A DNA stretch of 56,092 nucleotides from Bacteroidota bacterium (lineage in GTDB: Bacteria; Bacteroidota; Bacteroidia; Chitinophagales; Chitinophagaceae): contig CANHHX010000007.1 in the NCBI GenBank assembly GCA_947461125.1, forward strand, positions 1 to 56,092, in the 5' to 3' direction. Below the pieces are notes generated by a model, which saw only the letters and a program-made list of their open reading frames with translations, was not told the origin of the DNA and ran no database searches. The translations under genes were made by a program, and so were the position numbers. Shown in pieces: positions 42,468 through 51,979 of the stretch (its first letter is position 1; each line of letters starts with the position of its first letter).

Positions 42468-42892
42468 AAGAATGGCAGGGGGCTGCCTATAAAGGCTCCA
42501 AAAAATACACCCAACAAGACGTTGTAACCGCCAATGCCACTGGCTTTGGGGCCGCCACCGACGATTATATGGAAAGGGGTATTGACCTCAACGAGCAGCT
42601 CATTAAAAACAAGCCTGCTACCTTCTTTTTTAGAATGAACAGCCACGCCATGACCGGTGCCGGCATTTACCCCGGCGATATTTTAATTGTAGACCGTAGC
42701 GTTAGAGCCAGCAGTCAAAAAATTGTAGTGGCCATTTTAAATGGTGAACTTTTAATTCGGCGCTACACCGATAACGGTGTTAAAAAAATGCTTTCTGCCG
42801 AAAATAAAAAATGCGCCGACATTGAAATTGATCCACTCGCTTCTTTTGCAGTATGGGGCGTGGTGATCTATTGTATTCATGCTACTTTATAA
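42458..42892 (+). CDS. umuD: UmuD-like protein with both catalytic residues lost
   Basis: The 144-residue homologue of UmuD, partner of the DNA polymerase V catalytic subunit. It aligns along its length: TGFGAATDDYMERGIDLNEQ, then MTGAGIYPGDILIVDRS, then GELLIRRYT and a VWGVVIYCIHA ending. UmuD activates itself by Ser60-Lys97 self-cleavage at Cys24-Gly25. Here a fixed offset of four puts Ala64, Arg101 and Thr28-Gly29 at those places. The codons are GCC and CGG, so both dyad residues are replaced while the fold is kept. Self-cleavage is therefore unlikely. It is 8 bp before umuC. Confidence 0.88.
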   Translation: MDSQEWQGAAYKGSKKYTQQDVVTANATGFGAATDDYMERGIDLNEQLIKNKPATFFFRMNSHAMTGAGIYPGDILIVDRSVRASSQKIVVAILNGELLIRRYTDNGVKKMLSAENKKCADIEIDPLASFAVWGVVIYCIHATL

Positions 42893-42900
42893 AATACAAA

Positions 42901-44184
42901 ATGGTTGGGATTGTAGATTGCAATAGTTTTTATTGCGCCTGTGAACGTTTATTTAAGCCAGATTTACTACACAAGCCCGTGGTGGTTTTAAGCAACAATG
43001 ATGGCTGTATTATTTCCAGAAGTGACGAAGCAAAAGCAGTAGGCGTAGAAATGGGTAGTCCCTATTTTATGCAAAAAAATGATTTGAAAAAAAATGGTGT
43101 CATTACTTTTTCTTCTAACTATCATTTATACGGTGACCTAAGTTGGCGCGTGATGGAAACGCTAAGAACTATGCTACCAGAGGGTTGTGTAGAAGTGTAT
43201 TCTGTAGATGAATCCTTTATCGACCTCGCACATATTGAACCAGCCGCCTTATCCTCTTTTACTGTTTCACTTAAAAACATCATTGAACAGTGGACCGGTA
43301 TTAGTGTTTCGATTGGCGTAGCACCTACCAAAGCACTGAGTAAAGTAGCCAATAGACTTGCTAAAAAAAATAAACAAATAACGGGCTGTGTATTGATTTT
43401 AAATACGGATAAAAAAATTACACAAGCGCTTCAAAAAACACCCATTGCTGATGTGTGGGGTATTGGTTACCAGTATGCTAAAAAATTAAGTGCCTACGGT
43501 ATTAACACTGCGTACGATTTAACACTACGTACCGAAAATTGGGCGCATCAAGAATTAGGAGGTGTAGTAGGCGCGCGTTTGTTTAGAGAACTCAAAGGAT
43601 TTCCTTGCATCGATATGCAATCGGAAAGAATTACCAAACATATGATTGCTACTACGCGCATGTTTGGAAATCCCGTTACCACGCTTCATGAGTTAGAAGA
43701 AGCGGTGGCTACCTACACTGCACGGGCCGCAGAAAAACTGCGCAGACAACACGCAGCAGCGCGCGGCATTACGGTGTTGATTGTGCCCAAACAGGAAGTG
43801 AAGGGCAGTTATTACCGGCATGGGCCTACAAAATCGGGAGCTGTTCGCCTGCCCCTTGCAACGGCGCTTACCAACGAGCTCGTAAAAGCAGCCCTCGAAC
43901 TGGTAAGAAGCTTATTTGAAGCGGGTAAAACCTATAAAAAAGCAGGGGTTATTTTAAGTGATATTGTGCCTGAAACCGTGATTCAGGGGAATTTATTTGC
44001 CCAAGCACCAGACAATACCAAAGCGCGCGCCCTCATGGAAGCCATCGACAATATCAACTTTTCGATGCGGGGTGATATATTAAAATTTGCAGCCAGCGGC
44101 ACTACCCGCAACTGGAAAATGCGCCAAGAAATGCGGAGCCCCCGCTATACCACACGCTGGGATGAACTTCCGCTCATAAAATAA
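42901..44184 (+). CDS. umuC: DNA polymerase V catalytic subunit
   Basis: A 427-residue Y-family polymerase that copies damaged DNA. The palm motifs are intact: VGIVDCNSFYCACERLF at the N-terminus with the first catalytic Asp, and YSVDESFIDL with the second Asp-Glu pair. The helix-hairpin-helix region (VWGIGYQYAKKLSAYGI) and a C-terminal DUF4113-like tail (INFSMRGDILKFAASG) are present. I use the ATG at 42901, just after umuD; the frame is open to 42853 inside umuD. The polymerase looks fully active, in contrast to its UmuD partner. Confidence 0.95.
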   Translation: MVGIVDCNSFYCACERLFKPDLLHKPVVVLSNNDGCIISRSDEAKAVGVEMGSPYFMQKNDLKKNGVITFSSNYHLYGDLSWRVMETLRTMLPEGCVEVYSVDESFIDLAHIEPAALSSFTVSLKNIIEQWTGISVSIGVAPTKALSKVANRLAKKNKQITGCVLILNTDKKITQALQKTPIADVWGIGYQYAKKLSAYGINTAYDLTLRTENWAHQELGGVVGARLFRELKGFPCIDMQSERITKHMIATTRMFGNPVTTLHELEEAVATYTARAAEKLRRQHAAARGITVLIVPKQEVKGSYYRHGPTKSGAVRLPLATALTNELVKAALELVRSLFEAGKTYKKAGVILSDIVPETVIQGNLFAQAPDNTKARALMEAIDNINFSMRGDILKFAASGTTRNWKMRQEMRSPRYTTRWDELPLIK

Positions 44185-44257
44185 AGCTTCAAAGGTCCTG
44201 TGCATAAGCCTCTAAGAAGTATTTTAAAATTTACACGGATAAATTGCGGCGGTACCT

Positions 44258-44265
44258 TAAATTTG
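44258..44265 (+). promoter_or_regulatory. Candidate -7 box of the carB half-gene
   Basis: TAAATTTG is a perfect TAnnTTTG match that ends 15 bp before the ATG at 44281. It indicates that the carB C-terminal gene has its own promoter and is not simply a tail of umuDC. No -33 TTG is seen at 19-20 bp. Confidence 0.5.
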
Positions 44266-44280
44266 CACAATTTGTAAATA

Positions 44281-45477
44281 ATGACCCACCCTACGCTCAA
44301 CTCCAACGAATCCATCCCTTCCGGTAAGAAAAAAGTAATTGTACTTGGTAGCGGCCCCAATAGAATTGGCCAAGGTATCGAGTTTGATTATTGTTGTGTA
44401 CATGGTTTGATTGCTATTAAAGAGAGTGGTTACGAAGCCATCATGGTCAACTGTAATCCTGAAACAGTTTCTACCGATTTTGATATGGCCGACAAATTAT
44501 ATTTCGAGCCAGTGTTTTGGGAGCACTTGTGGGAAATCATTGAACTAGAACAACCGTATGGTATCATCGTTCAACTAGGGGGTCAAACAGCACTTAAATT
44601 AGCCAAGCGTTTACATGAAAAAGGGATTCGCATTATTGGTACTTCATTTGAAAGCCTAGACATGGCCGAAGACCGTGGACGTTTTAGCGATCTATTAAAA
44701 GAATTAGAAATCCCGTATCCATCTTATGGCACAGCGCATACCGCAGACGAAGCCATTGAAGTAGCCAACAAAGTTGGGTATCCTGTACTTGTAAGACCTA
44801 GTTACGTTATTGGTGGACAGCGCATGCGTATTGTCATCAATGACGAAGAAGTAGAAAAAGCGGTTATCAGTTTATTAAAACATATTCCGGGTAATACTAT
44901 TTTGATTGACCACTTTTTAGACCGTTGTCAAGAAGCGGAAGTAGACGCCATTTTTGATGGAGAAACGTTTCACATCATGGGTGTGATGGAACATATTGAG
45001 CCAGCAGGTATTCATAGTGGTGATAGTAACGCGGTATTACCAGCGTTTAACTTAACGCCAATGATTGTAGAAAAAATGGAATTCTACAGTGAAAAAATTG
45101 CACGTGCCTTAAATATCAGAGGTCTTATTAATATTCAGTTCGCTATTAAAAATGGTCAAGTATATGTGATTGAAGCAAATCCAAGGGCTTCCAGAACAAC
45201 ACCATTTATTGCAAAAGCGTATCAAATTCCGTACTTAAATATCGCCACCAAAGTAATGCTTGGTGCCAACAAACTCACCGACTTTACCATGGTTAAAAAA
45301 CTAGATGGCTATGCAATTAAAGAGCCAGTATTTAGTTTTGACAAATTTCCTGGAGTCAACAAAGAGTTAGGGCCAGAAATGAAAAGTACCGGAGAAGCCA
45401 TTCGATTTATCAAAGATTTACACGATCCTTATTTCCGCACGCTATACAAAGAACGTAGCATGAACTTATCTCGATAA
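44281..45477 (+). CDS. carB: Carbamoyl-phosphate synthase large chain, C-terminal half only
   Basis: A 398-residue protein that corresponds to the second half of CarB (from about residue 553 of the E. coli protein). It contains KVIVLGSGPNRIGQGIEFDY, MVNCNPETVSTDFD, an ATP-grasp domain (LVRPSYVIGGQRM, VIEANPRASRT) and the LGPEMKSTGEA segment. It lacks the whole first synthetase half and the C-terminal allosteric MGS-like domain. This half normally phosphorylates carbamate. The upstream 96 bp hold no CarB sequence, and the start has its own -7 box. It is either a naturally split carB with the N-terminal half elsewhere or a relic. The well-kept motifs favour a working split gene. Confidence 0.9.
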   Translation: MTHPTLNSNESIPSGKKKVIVLGSGPNRIGQGIEFDYCCVHGLIAIKESGYEAIMVNCNPETVSTDFDMADKLYFEPVFWEHLWEIIELEQPYGIIVQLGGQTALKLAKRLHEKGIRIIGTSFESLDMAEDRGRFSDLLKELEIPYPSYGTAHTADEAIEVANKVGYPVLVRPSYVIGGQRMRIVINDEEVEKAVISLLKHIPGNTILIDHFLDRCQEAEVDAIFDGETFHIMGVMEHIEPAGIHSGDSNAVLPAFNLTPMIVEKMEFYSEKIARALNIRGLINIQFAIKNGQVYVIEANPRASRTTPFIAKAYQIPYLNIATKVMLGANKLTDFTMVKKLDGYAIKEPVFSFDKFPGVNKELGPEMKSTGEAIRFIKDLHDPYFRTLYKERSMNLSR

Positions 45478-45551
45478 GTAAAGCGTAAATACGGGGAAAC
45501 TTCTACCAAAATACAAGGATACCTGCGCATGTGCGATTATAGCGCATAGGT

Positions 45552-47594
45552 TTGAGCGTGTCCGTATCTACGCCTCCATTTTGGCATCAAGCACCATTTA
45601 CCAGACTATTATTTCCGCTTGTAATAGGGATTATTAGCTGCTATTATTTATTGTATGGCATTTTCACAAATGCGCATATCAATGCCGGTATATATATAGG
45701 AGTAGGTGTTTCCATTACAGGTCTCACATTCATTGGTAAGCTTACCACATTTCAAAAGTACCGATACCGATTTTTACAAGGCCTACTACTACAAATTATA
45801 TTTCTATGCCTAGGTATTGTAGTAATGCAAAATCTGTTGCAGTTGCGCGCCCAAGAAATCGGATTAATAGCGTCACATAAAAATGGTGTAGTTTATGTTA
45901 TGCGGTTAACCGAACCCTTACAACTAAAAAATAAAACCTATAAAACAGCCGCTGTCATTGAAAGTATTGGCCATACAAAACAAGAAATAAAGACACAACT
46001 GAAAATAATAATACACTTCGCATTAGATAGCAGCCCTGGTAACATACAACTTTTAACTGTTGGCAGTTATATTGCCACTAACATACAACCTAACCTTGTA
46101 CCTGATACGCATAACCCAGGCGGGTTTCATTATAAAGAGTGGTTGTTTAGAAACGAAATCACACACCAACTTTATTTGGCAAAAGGAAGTTGGATTTTAC
46201 TACCCAGCAAAAAAAGCAAGCAATATGTACAGGCACTGCAACAAAAAATTAGCAATCGCCTTCAACAAAACATTACGGGCAAACAAGAAAAAGCAGTGGC
46301 AGCCGCACTTTTAATTGGCTACAAGAGGGACATCGATTCCGATTTAATGAAGGCGTATAGCAATACCGGCGTGATTCACGTTATTGCCATTAGTGGTTTA
46401 CACCTTGGATTAATTTATGGTTTACTCCTTGGTATTTTTAGTTGGATGCCGGATTCGACAATAAAAAAATGGACCGCGCCACCTATTATGCTATTCGTGC
46501 TTTGGGGCTTTGCGCTCGTTACAGGAGCCGGCCCATCCATTGTAAGAGCGGCCGTCATGTTTTCATTTATCATTATAGCAACGATGGTAAAACAAAATTC
46601 TAGCATACTAAATGCACTTGCTGCTTCCGCATTTTTTTTACTCCTACTGCATCCATTTTATTTATGGGATATTGGATTTCAACTTTCCTATGCAGCCGTA
46701 CTTAGCATTGTCTTGTATCAAAAAATTATTTTTGATAGCCTCTATTTCAACTATAAATGGATACAAGCCTGCTGGCAGTTAAATGCCCTTACATTAAGTG
46801 CGCAAATACTCACCCTACCACTTGTTGTGTATCATTTCCATCAGTTTCCCAATTATTTTTTGTTCAGCAATTTTATAGTGGTGCCACTGTCTAGTATTAT
46901 TTTATATGGCTGTTTACTACTGCTTCCATTTGGGGCCGTTGCCTTTATTGGTAAGGCTTTGTCGGTCGCAACCAGCTTACTCATTACTAGTATGAATTGG
47001 ATCATTCAAAAAATGAATACATTAACATATGCCACTACTAGCCATTTAGAAATAAACACAGTTCAAGTGGTTCTATTTTTCATCCTCATCTTTTGCTTCA
47101 CGCTGTTTATACAAACCAAAAAAAACAGATGGTGCTTTTTTAGTTTAATAGCCCTTTTATTTGCCTGTTGCATACATAGCTATCATCACACAAAAGCGGC
47201 AGGGCAAACAACGCTGACAGTATGGTTTGTTCCCAAAACAACAAAAATCACTACCCGTTATGGATTGGGGGCAGAACAACCCCTTAAAGCAAGTAGCCAT
47301 GCATTTTGTATTGGGCATACCCGTTTTTTACACATTGGTCAAATGGTGCAGCTTAATAATAGTATACGCGAGGCACCAAAAGTGGATATCCTTTTAATAA
47401 GCAACCTACCAAGGTCCCCAATAGCCTTACTCGCAAAGCAGTTTAAGGGCTCACTCTTTGTATTTGACAGCAGCATACCGTTGTGGAAAATGGAGTCGTG
47501 GAAAAAAGAAGCAGAGGGCCTACATTTGCGGCATCATTTTGTTTCTCAACAAGGGGCTTTTGTCCACCAATCAAGCAATGGAAAAGAAAATTAA
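45552..47594 (+). CDS. comEC: ComEC/Rec2 family DNA-uptake channel
   Basis: A 680-residue membrane protein that moves single-stranded DNA across the inner membrane in natural transformation. An N-terminal DUF4131-like region is followed by the Competence domain (GYKRDIDSDLMKAYSNTGVIHVIA; ISGLHLGL; GAGPSIVRAAVMF). About ten membrane segments are seen. The last 130 residues should hold a metallo-beta-lactamase domain, but no HxHxDH motif is visible, so that part is degenerate or missing. The start is TTG at 45552 or GTG at 45558, as no ATG fits. The end overlaps purH by 17 bp. Confidence 0.9.
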   Translation: MSVSVSTPPFWHQAPFTRLLFPLVIGIISCYYLLYGIFTNAHINAGIYIGVGVSITGLTFIGKLTTFQKYRYRFLQGLLLQIIFLCLGIVVMQNLLQLRAQEIGLIASHKNGVVYVMRLTEPLQLKNKTYKTAAVIESIGHTKQEIKTQLKIIIHFALDSSPGNIQLLTVGSYIATNIQPNLVPDTHNPGGFHYKEWLFRNEITHQLYLAKGSWILLPSKKSKQYVQALQQKISNRLQQNITGKQEKAVAAALLIGYKRDIDSDLMKAYSNTGVIHVIAISGLHLGLIYGLLLGIFSWMPDSTIKKWTAPPIMLFVLWGFALVTGAGPSIVRAAVMFSFIIIATMVKQNSSILNALAASAFFLLLLHPFYLWDIGFQLSYAAVLSIVLYQKIIFDSLYFNYKWIQACWQLNALTLSAQILTLPLVVYHFHQFPNYFLFSNFIVVPLSSIILYGCLLLLPFGAVAFIGKALSVATSLLITSMNWIIQKMNTLTYATTSHLEINTVQVVLFFILIFCFTLFIQTKKNRWCFFSLIALLFACCIHSYHHTKAAGQTTLTVWFVPKTTKITTRYGLGAEQPLKASSHAFCIGHTRFLHIGQMVQLNNSIREAPKVDILLISNLPRSPIALLAKQFKGSLFVFDSSIPLWKMESWKKEAEGLHLRHHFVSQQGAFVHQSSNGKEN

Positions 47595-49062
47595 ATCGGC
47601 GCTCATCTCTGTCTTTTATAAAGATGGTTTAGAGCCTTTAGCACGTCAATTAGTCGCTCAAAACGTAACCATCTACTCGACGGGTGGAACGCAAAAATTT
47701 TTAGAAGATTTAGGCATCACTTGTGTTGCGGTAGAAAGCTTAACAACCTACCCTTCTATTTTAGGAGGCCGTGTTAAAACCTTACACCCTGCTATTTTTG
47801 GTGGCATACTTGGTCGTAGATATGAGCCGCAGGATTTGGTTGAAATGGAGCAGTACCATATTCCTGAAATTGATTTAGTGATTGTTGATTTATATCCTTT
47901 TGAAGAAACACTTGCAACCACCACCGAGGAAAAGGCCATCATCGAAAAAATTGATATTGGTGGTCCTTCTATGATTAGAGCTGCTGCAAAAAACTTTAGA
48001 GACCTTGTAGTGATTGCTGCAAAACAAGATTATGCAGTACTAGAAACCATGCTTGCTGCACAAGCCGGTACTACTACGATCGAGCAAAGGAAAGCCTTTG
48101 CTGCAAAAGCTTTTGAGGTGGTGATGCATTATGATATTGCCATTAGCAACTACTTTAATCCTGCACCTACACAAATATTACGTTACGGTGAAAATCCACA
48201 CCAACAGGCAACATTTACAGGTAACTTACAAGCACTCTTTACACAACTTAATGGTAAAGAATTGTCTTACAACAATTTAGTAGACGTTGATGCAGCCGTG
48301 CAACTCATTGGAGAATTTAATGAGACTACTTTTGCCATTATCAAGCACACCAATGTTTGTGGTATTGCTGCAAGAAGCACTGTTAAAGACGCTTGGGACG
48401 CCGCATTAGGTGGCGATAACGAAAGCGCTTTTGGTGGCGTGCTTGTAACCAATAGTACCATTGATACAGCTACCGCAAATGCTATCAATGAAATATTTTT
48501 TGAAGTACTCATTGCACCAAACTATGAAGCAGGCGCACTCGATATTTTAAAAAGTAAAAAGAACCGAATTTTATTACAACTCACTGGAAATACCACTACA
48601 CTAAAAACACCAAGTAAATCATTACTTAACGGTGTTTTAGAACAGGGGCCTGATACAGGCAACTTTGACACTTGGAACGAAGTGGGTGGCAGAACCACCA
48701 CCGAAGACGAAAAAGAAAATTTAATATTCGCCAACCTGGTTTGCAAACATTTAAAGAGCAACGCCATTGCACTTGTAAAAAATAAACAATTGGTGGGTAA
48801 AGGATGTGGTCAAACTAGCCGTATAGACGCACTCAGACATGCCATCGAAAAAGCACATCAGTTTAATTTTGATTTAAAAGGCGCCGTGCTAGCATCTGAT
48901 GCTTTTTTCCCTTTTAACGATTGCGTACAAATTGCACAGGAGGCAGGCATTGGGGCATTTATTCAACCAGGTGGATCGGTAAGAGATAAAGACAGTATCG
49001 AATACTGCGTGGAACATAAATTAGCGATGGTGATGACAGGTCTTCGTCATTTCAGACATTAA
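47578..49062 (+). CDS. purH: Bifunctional AICAR transformylase/IMP cyclohydrolase
   Basis: Catalyses the last two steps of de novo purine synthesis. The 494-residue protein begins KIKSALISVFYKDGLEPLA, the IMP cyclohydrolase domain, with GRVKTLHPAIFGG. The transformylase domain follows with RYGENPHQQATF, AIIKHTNVCGIA, ESAFGGVLVTN and ASDAFFPF. The end (IQPGGSVRDKDSI...MTGLRHFRH) is canonical. The ATG at 47578 overlaps comEC and fits the family start. Confidence 0.97.
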   Translation: MEKKIKSALISVFYKDGLEPLARQLVAQNVTIYSTGGTQKFLEDLGITCVAVESLTTYPSILGGRVKTLHPAIFGGILGRRYEPQDLVEMEQYHIPEIDLVIVDLYPFEETLATTTEEKAIIEKIDIGGPSMIRAAAKNFRDLVVIAAKQDYAVLETMLAAQAGTTTIEQRKAFAAKAFEVVMHYDIAISNYFNPAPTQILRYGENPHQQATFTGNLQALFTQLNGKELSYNNLVDVDAAVQLIGEFNETTFAIIKHTNVCGIAARSTVKDAWDAALGGDNESAFGGVLVTNSTIDTATANAINEIFFEVLIAPNYEAGALDILKSKKNRILLQLTGNTTTLKTPSKSLLNGVLEQGPDTGNFDTWNEVGGRTTTEDEKENLIFANLVCKHLKSNAIALVKNKQLVGKGCGQTSRIDALRHAIEKAHQFNFDLKGAVLASDAFFPFNDCVQIAQEAGIGAFIQPGGSVRDKDSIEYCVEHKLAMVMTGLRHFRH

Positions 49063-49074
49063 TAAAGCGTAGAA

Positions 49075-50004
49075 ATGACTACCAAACAAAAAGCATACAT
49101 AGGGCTTGGGCTCACCAGTATCATTTGGGGCACTACCTGGGTAGCAAGTAAGTATGGTGTCAAACAAGGTATGCTTGCATTTGAGTTATCGGCCATCAGA
49201 AACGGACTTGGTGGTTTGTCTTTAATTGTATTTTTTTTAATCAAAGGACAAAAGCTCCCAACTTTTAAAGAATTCAAATGGCTCTTAGGCATGTCTATTT
49301 TACTATTTGTAATTGCCAATGGTTTTTCCACCTATGCCTTAAAAGAAATTCCAAGCGGGCTTGCGGCACTCATTGCGGCCCTCTACCCACTCAGTGTTGT
49401 AATCATTGAAAAAATAAAGTACAACAACACAAAAATCACATCACTTACTTTTCAGGGCATGCTACTAGGCATTATTGGCATTGGAATTGTTTTTTATGAA
49501 AACCTCGCGGTACATAACTCGGCGGGTTATTTTATAGGTGTTTCGGTATCACTCATTGCTATGCTAAGCTGGAGCTTTGGCACTATTTTTATTGCACGAA
49601 ACAAAATGAACATGAACCCCTATTATGCAACGGGTTGGCAAATGTTTTTAAGTTGCTTTTTTTTAGGTGTTTTTGCAGCGGCTTCCGGTAAATCTATTCC
49701 AATTCAAGAAATAACATTAACCGTTTGGATGGTGATTGCATATTTAATTGTAGCAAGTTCCATTGTTGCATTTGCTGCATTCATTTATACCATGGAGCAT
49801 TTGCCACCAGCCATAGCATCACTCTATGCTTACATCAACCCCATTGTAGCAACTATTGTAGGTGCATATACTGTTAATGAAAAACTCAGCCTTCCTATAT
49901 TTATAGGTTCCTTTGTTACACTTACCGGCGTATACCTCGTAAATAGATCGATGAAAAAGCAACACCAAGAAATTATTCCTGTTACGGACGCGGACGGGAT
50001 GTAG
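49075..50004 (+). CDS. EamA/DMT-family transporter
   Basis: A 309-residue protein with ten predicted membrane segments and two EamA repeats (SIIWGTTWVASKYGV in the first, SLIAMLSWSFGTIFIA in the second). It probably exports or imports a small metabolite; the substrate cannot be told. It starts 12 bp after purH and its end overlaps the convergent lutB by 23 bp. Confidence 0.88.
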   Translation: MTTKQKAYIGLGLTSIIWGTTWVASKYGVKQGMLAFELSAIRNGLGGLSLIVFFLIKGQKLPTFKEFKWLLGMSILLFVIANGFSTYALKEIPSGLAALIAALYPLSVVIIEKIKYNNTKITSLTFQGMLLGIIGIGIVFYENLAVHNSAGYFIGVSVSLIAMLSWSFGTIFIARNKMNMNPYYATGWQMFLSCFFLGVFAAASGKSIPIQEITLTVWMVIAYLIVASSIVAFAAFIYTMEHLPPAIASLYAYINPIVATIVGAYTVNEKLSLPIFIGSFVTLTGVYLVNRSMKKQHQEIIPVTDADGM

Positions 50005-51370
50005 TTTTTTCCTTCCACATTTCATTGAAAGTTTTTGGCGTAAAGTCAAGTTCAGAGCGGTGTACCGCCCAACCCTTAAATACTTTATTGACTACCCAGT
50101 TTTTCATTTTACCATTACCCATATTCATCATGGGTCTATTTAAACTGGCTACCATCCAAGCCTTCCACGCAACGCGCTCTGCAAGTGTGCTTGTACCCTG
50201 CGATACCGCTTCATGACGGTTATCTAATAAGAGCTCATGTAAATTGATGCGCATAGGACATACCTCGGTACAATTGCCGCACAAAGAAGATGCATTACTT
50301 AGGTGTTTGTATTCATCCACACCACTTAAATAAGGTGTAATGACTTTACCAATAGGGCCACTGTATGTTGTTTCGTAAGAGTGGCCGCCAATATTTTTGT
50401 ACACAGGGCATGCATTTAAACAAGCGCCACATCTAATGCAATAAAGCGCTTCACGCGCTGTAGTATTCGCAAGTAAATTGGTACGGCCGTTGTCTAGTAA
50501 AATCACAAACATTTCTTCGGGACCATCAGACTCATTTGCTTGTTTCGGGCCCGTTAAAATAGAATTGTATACGGTTACTTTTTGACCCGTGCCATAGGTG
50601 GCGAGTAGTGGCCAAAAAAGTGGAAGATCATGAACAGAAGGAATCATTTTTTCGATGCCTACAACGGCAATATGTGTTTTAGGCCATGCGCAACTTAAAC
50701 GGCCATTGCCTTCATTTTCAGTGATCGCAATGCCCCCAATATCGGCAATTAAAAAATTGGCGCCCGTTACACCCACTTCTGCCTCAGTGTATTTTTCGCG
50801 AAGCTTAATTCGTGCAACCTGGGTTAATTCTTCGGGTGTTAAATCTGGTTTGGTGCCAAGCTTGCTGGCAAATAGTTTAGCAACATCTTCTTTGCTTTTG
50901 TGCATCGCTGGTGTTACAATATGATATGGTGGTTCACCATCTAATTGCTGAATGTATTCTCCTAAATCTGTTTCTACGCTCTCAATACCACTCGCTTCCA
51001 AGAAATCATTCAAATGAATTTCCTCGGTAACCATACTCTTACTTTTCACGAGCGTTTTGCAATTTCTTTCTTTGCAAATTTTTCCAATCGCTTCTAATGC
51101 TTCTGCGGTATCATTGGCCCAAATAACAGTCGCACCTCTTGCCGTAATTTTTTGCTCAAACTCCAATAGGTATTTATCTAAATTTTCAATGGCTTCCCAC
51201 TTAATATTTTTTGCGCGTTCACGTGTAATATTAACATCGGTAAATTGTGATTTACCAATGGGTACAACGGCGTTGTATTTAGAAATATTGAAATTAATTT
51301 TTCTACGGTGCTCTAAATCGGCAGCCTTAATGGTACTCTTTGCTATAAATGATGCAGCTGTTTCAGACAT
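49982..51370 (-). CDS. lutB: LutB-like lactate-utilization iron-sulfur protein
   Basis: A 462-residue protein with an N-terminal LUD domain (CKTLVKSKSMVTEEIHLN, ITENEGNG) and a ferredoxin-like part with two [4Fe-4S] motifs, CIRCGACLNACP and CGNCTEVCP. In LutABC it takes part in oxidising L-lactate to pyruvate. No lutA or lutC is adjacent, which is common in Bacteroidota genomes but leaves partners unknown. It is 2 bp after the DUF3109 gene, in one transcript. The C-terminal tail (ELDFTPKTFNEMWKEK) is family-like. Confidence 0.92.
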   Translation of the reverse strand: MSETAASFIAKSTIKAADLEHRRKINFNISKYNAVVPIGKSQFTDVNITRERAKNIKWEAIENLDKYLLEFEQKITARGATVIWANDTAEALEAIGKICKERNCKTLVKSKSMVTEEIHLNDFLEASGIESVETDLGEYIQQLDGEPPYHIVTPAMHKSKEDVAKLFASKLGTKPDLTPEELTQVARIKLREKYTEAEVGVTGANFLIADIGGIAITENEGNGRLSCAWPKTHIAVVGIEKMIPSVHDLPLFWPLLATYGTGQKVTVYNSILTGPKQANESDGPEEMFVILLDNGRTNLLANTTAREALYCIRCGACLNACPVYKNIGGHSYETTYSGPIGKVITPYLSGVDEYKHLSNASSLCGNCTEVCPMRINLHELLLDNRHEAVSQGTSTLAERVAWKAWMVASLNRPMMNMGNGKMKNWVVNKVFKGWAVHRSELDFTPKTFNEMWKEKTTSRPRP

Positions 51371-51372
51371 GC

Positions 51373-51963
51373 TTATTTTTTTTGACTTTTTTGATGAAGT
51401 GCCGTTGCTTCTAATGCTTCGTAAAATTCGGTTCCGTATTTACGTATTAAAGATTCTTTTAAAAATTGATACACTGGTACTTTTAACTTTTTTCCAAGGC
51501 TACAAGCTGCACTACACAAATCTTCACGAGGTTCATAATTCACATATTCCATATCCGGATCACGCTTGCTCTTTTTTGTTTTTACCGGAAACAAATGGCA
51601 ACTAAGTGGCTTTTTCCAATCTAATTTACCGTCGTTATACGCCTGTTCGATTCCACATAGTATGGTCCCCGTTTTATCTTTGATACCGTATGCACAAATA
51701 CCGCCGTTAATGGTAGGAGTAACCCAGCCAAACTCGCGGTCGTATAAATATTTACCTTGCTTTTCTACCTCTTTGATCCCTTGTGGGGTCATATAAGGTT
51801 TAATGTCTTCGTAATGGGTATTTAATTTTTCCAATTCCCATTTTTCCATGGGTGCACCCGCGTCACCATCTTCACAGCATCCGCCTTTGCATTTACTTAA
51901 ATCGCACACAAACTGCTCCTCTAAGAGCTCATCTGAAACTAATTTGTTGTCTATGATAATCAT
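51373..51963 (-). CDS. DUF3109 cysteine-rich protein
   Basis: A 196-residue cytosolic protein of the DUF3109 family, rich in Cys: CDLSKCKGGCC near residue 20, ICAYGI and LCGIEQ in the middle, and LSCHLFPV and CSAACSLGKK in the C-terminal half. The pattern resembles the YkgJ-type Zn/Fe-chelating proteins. The function is not known. It stands between gldD and lutB, the latter an Fe-S protein, which hints at a metal or Fe-S role but proves nothing. Confidence 0.88.
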   Translation of the reverse strand: MIIIDNKLVSDELLEEQFVCDLSKCKGGCCEDGDAGAPMEKWELEKLNTHYEDIKPYMTPQGIKEVEKQGKYLYDREFGWVTPTINGGICAYGIKDKTGTILCGIEQAYNDGKLDWKKPLSCHLFPVKTKKSKRDPDMEYVNYEPREDLCSAACSLGKKLKVPVYQFLKESLIRKYGTEFYEALEATALHQKSQKK

Positions 51964-51979
51964 GGTTGTGCGAATATAA

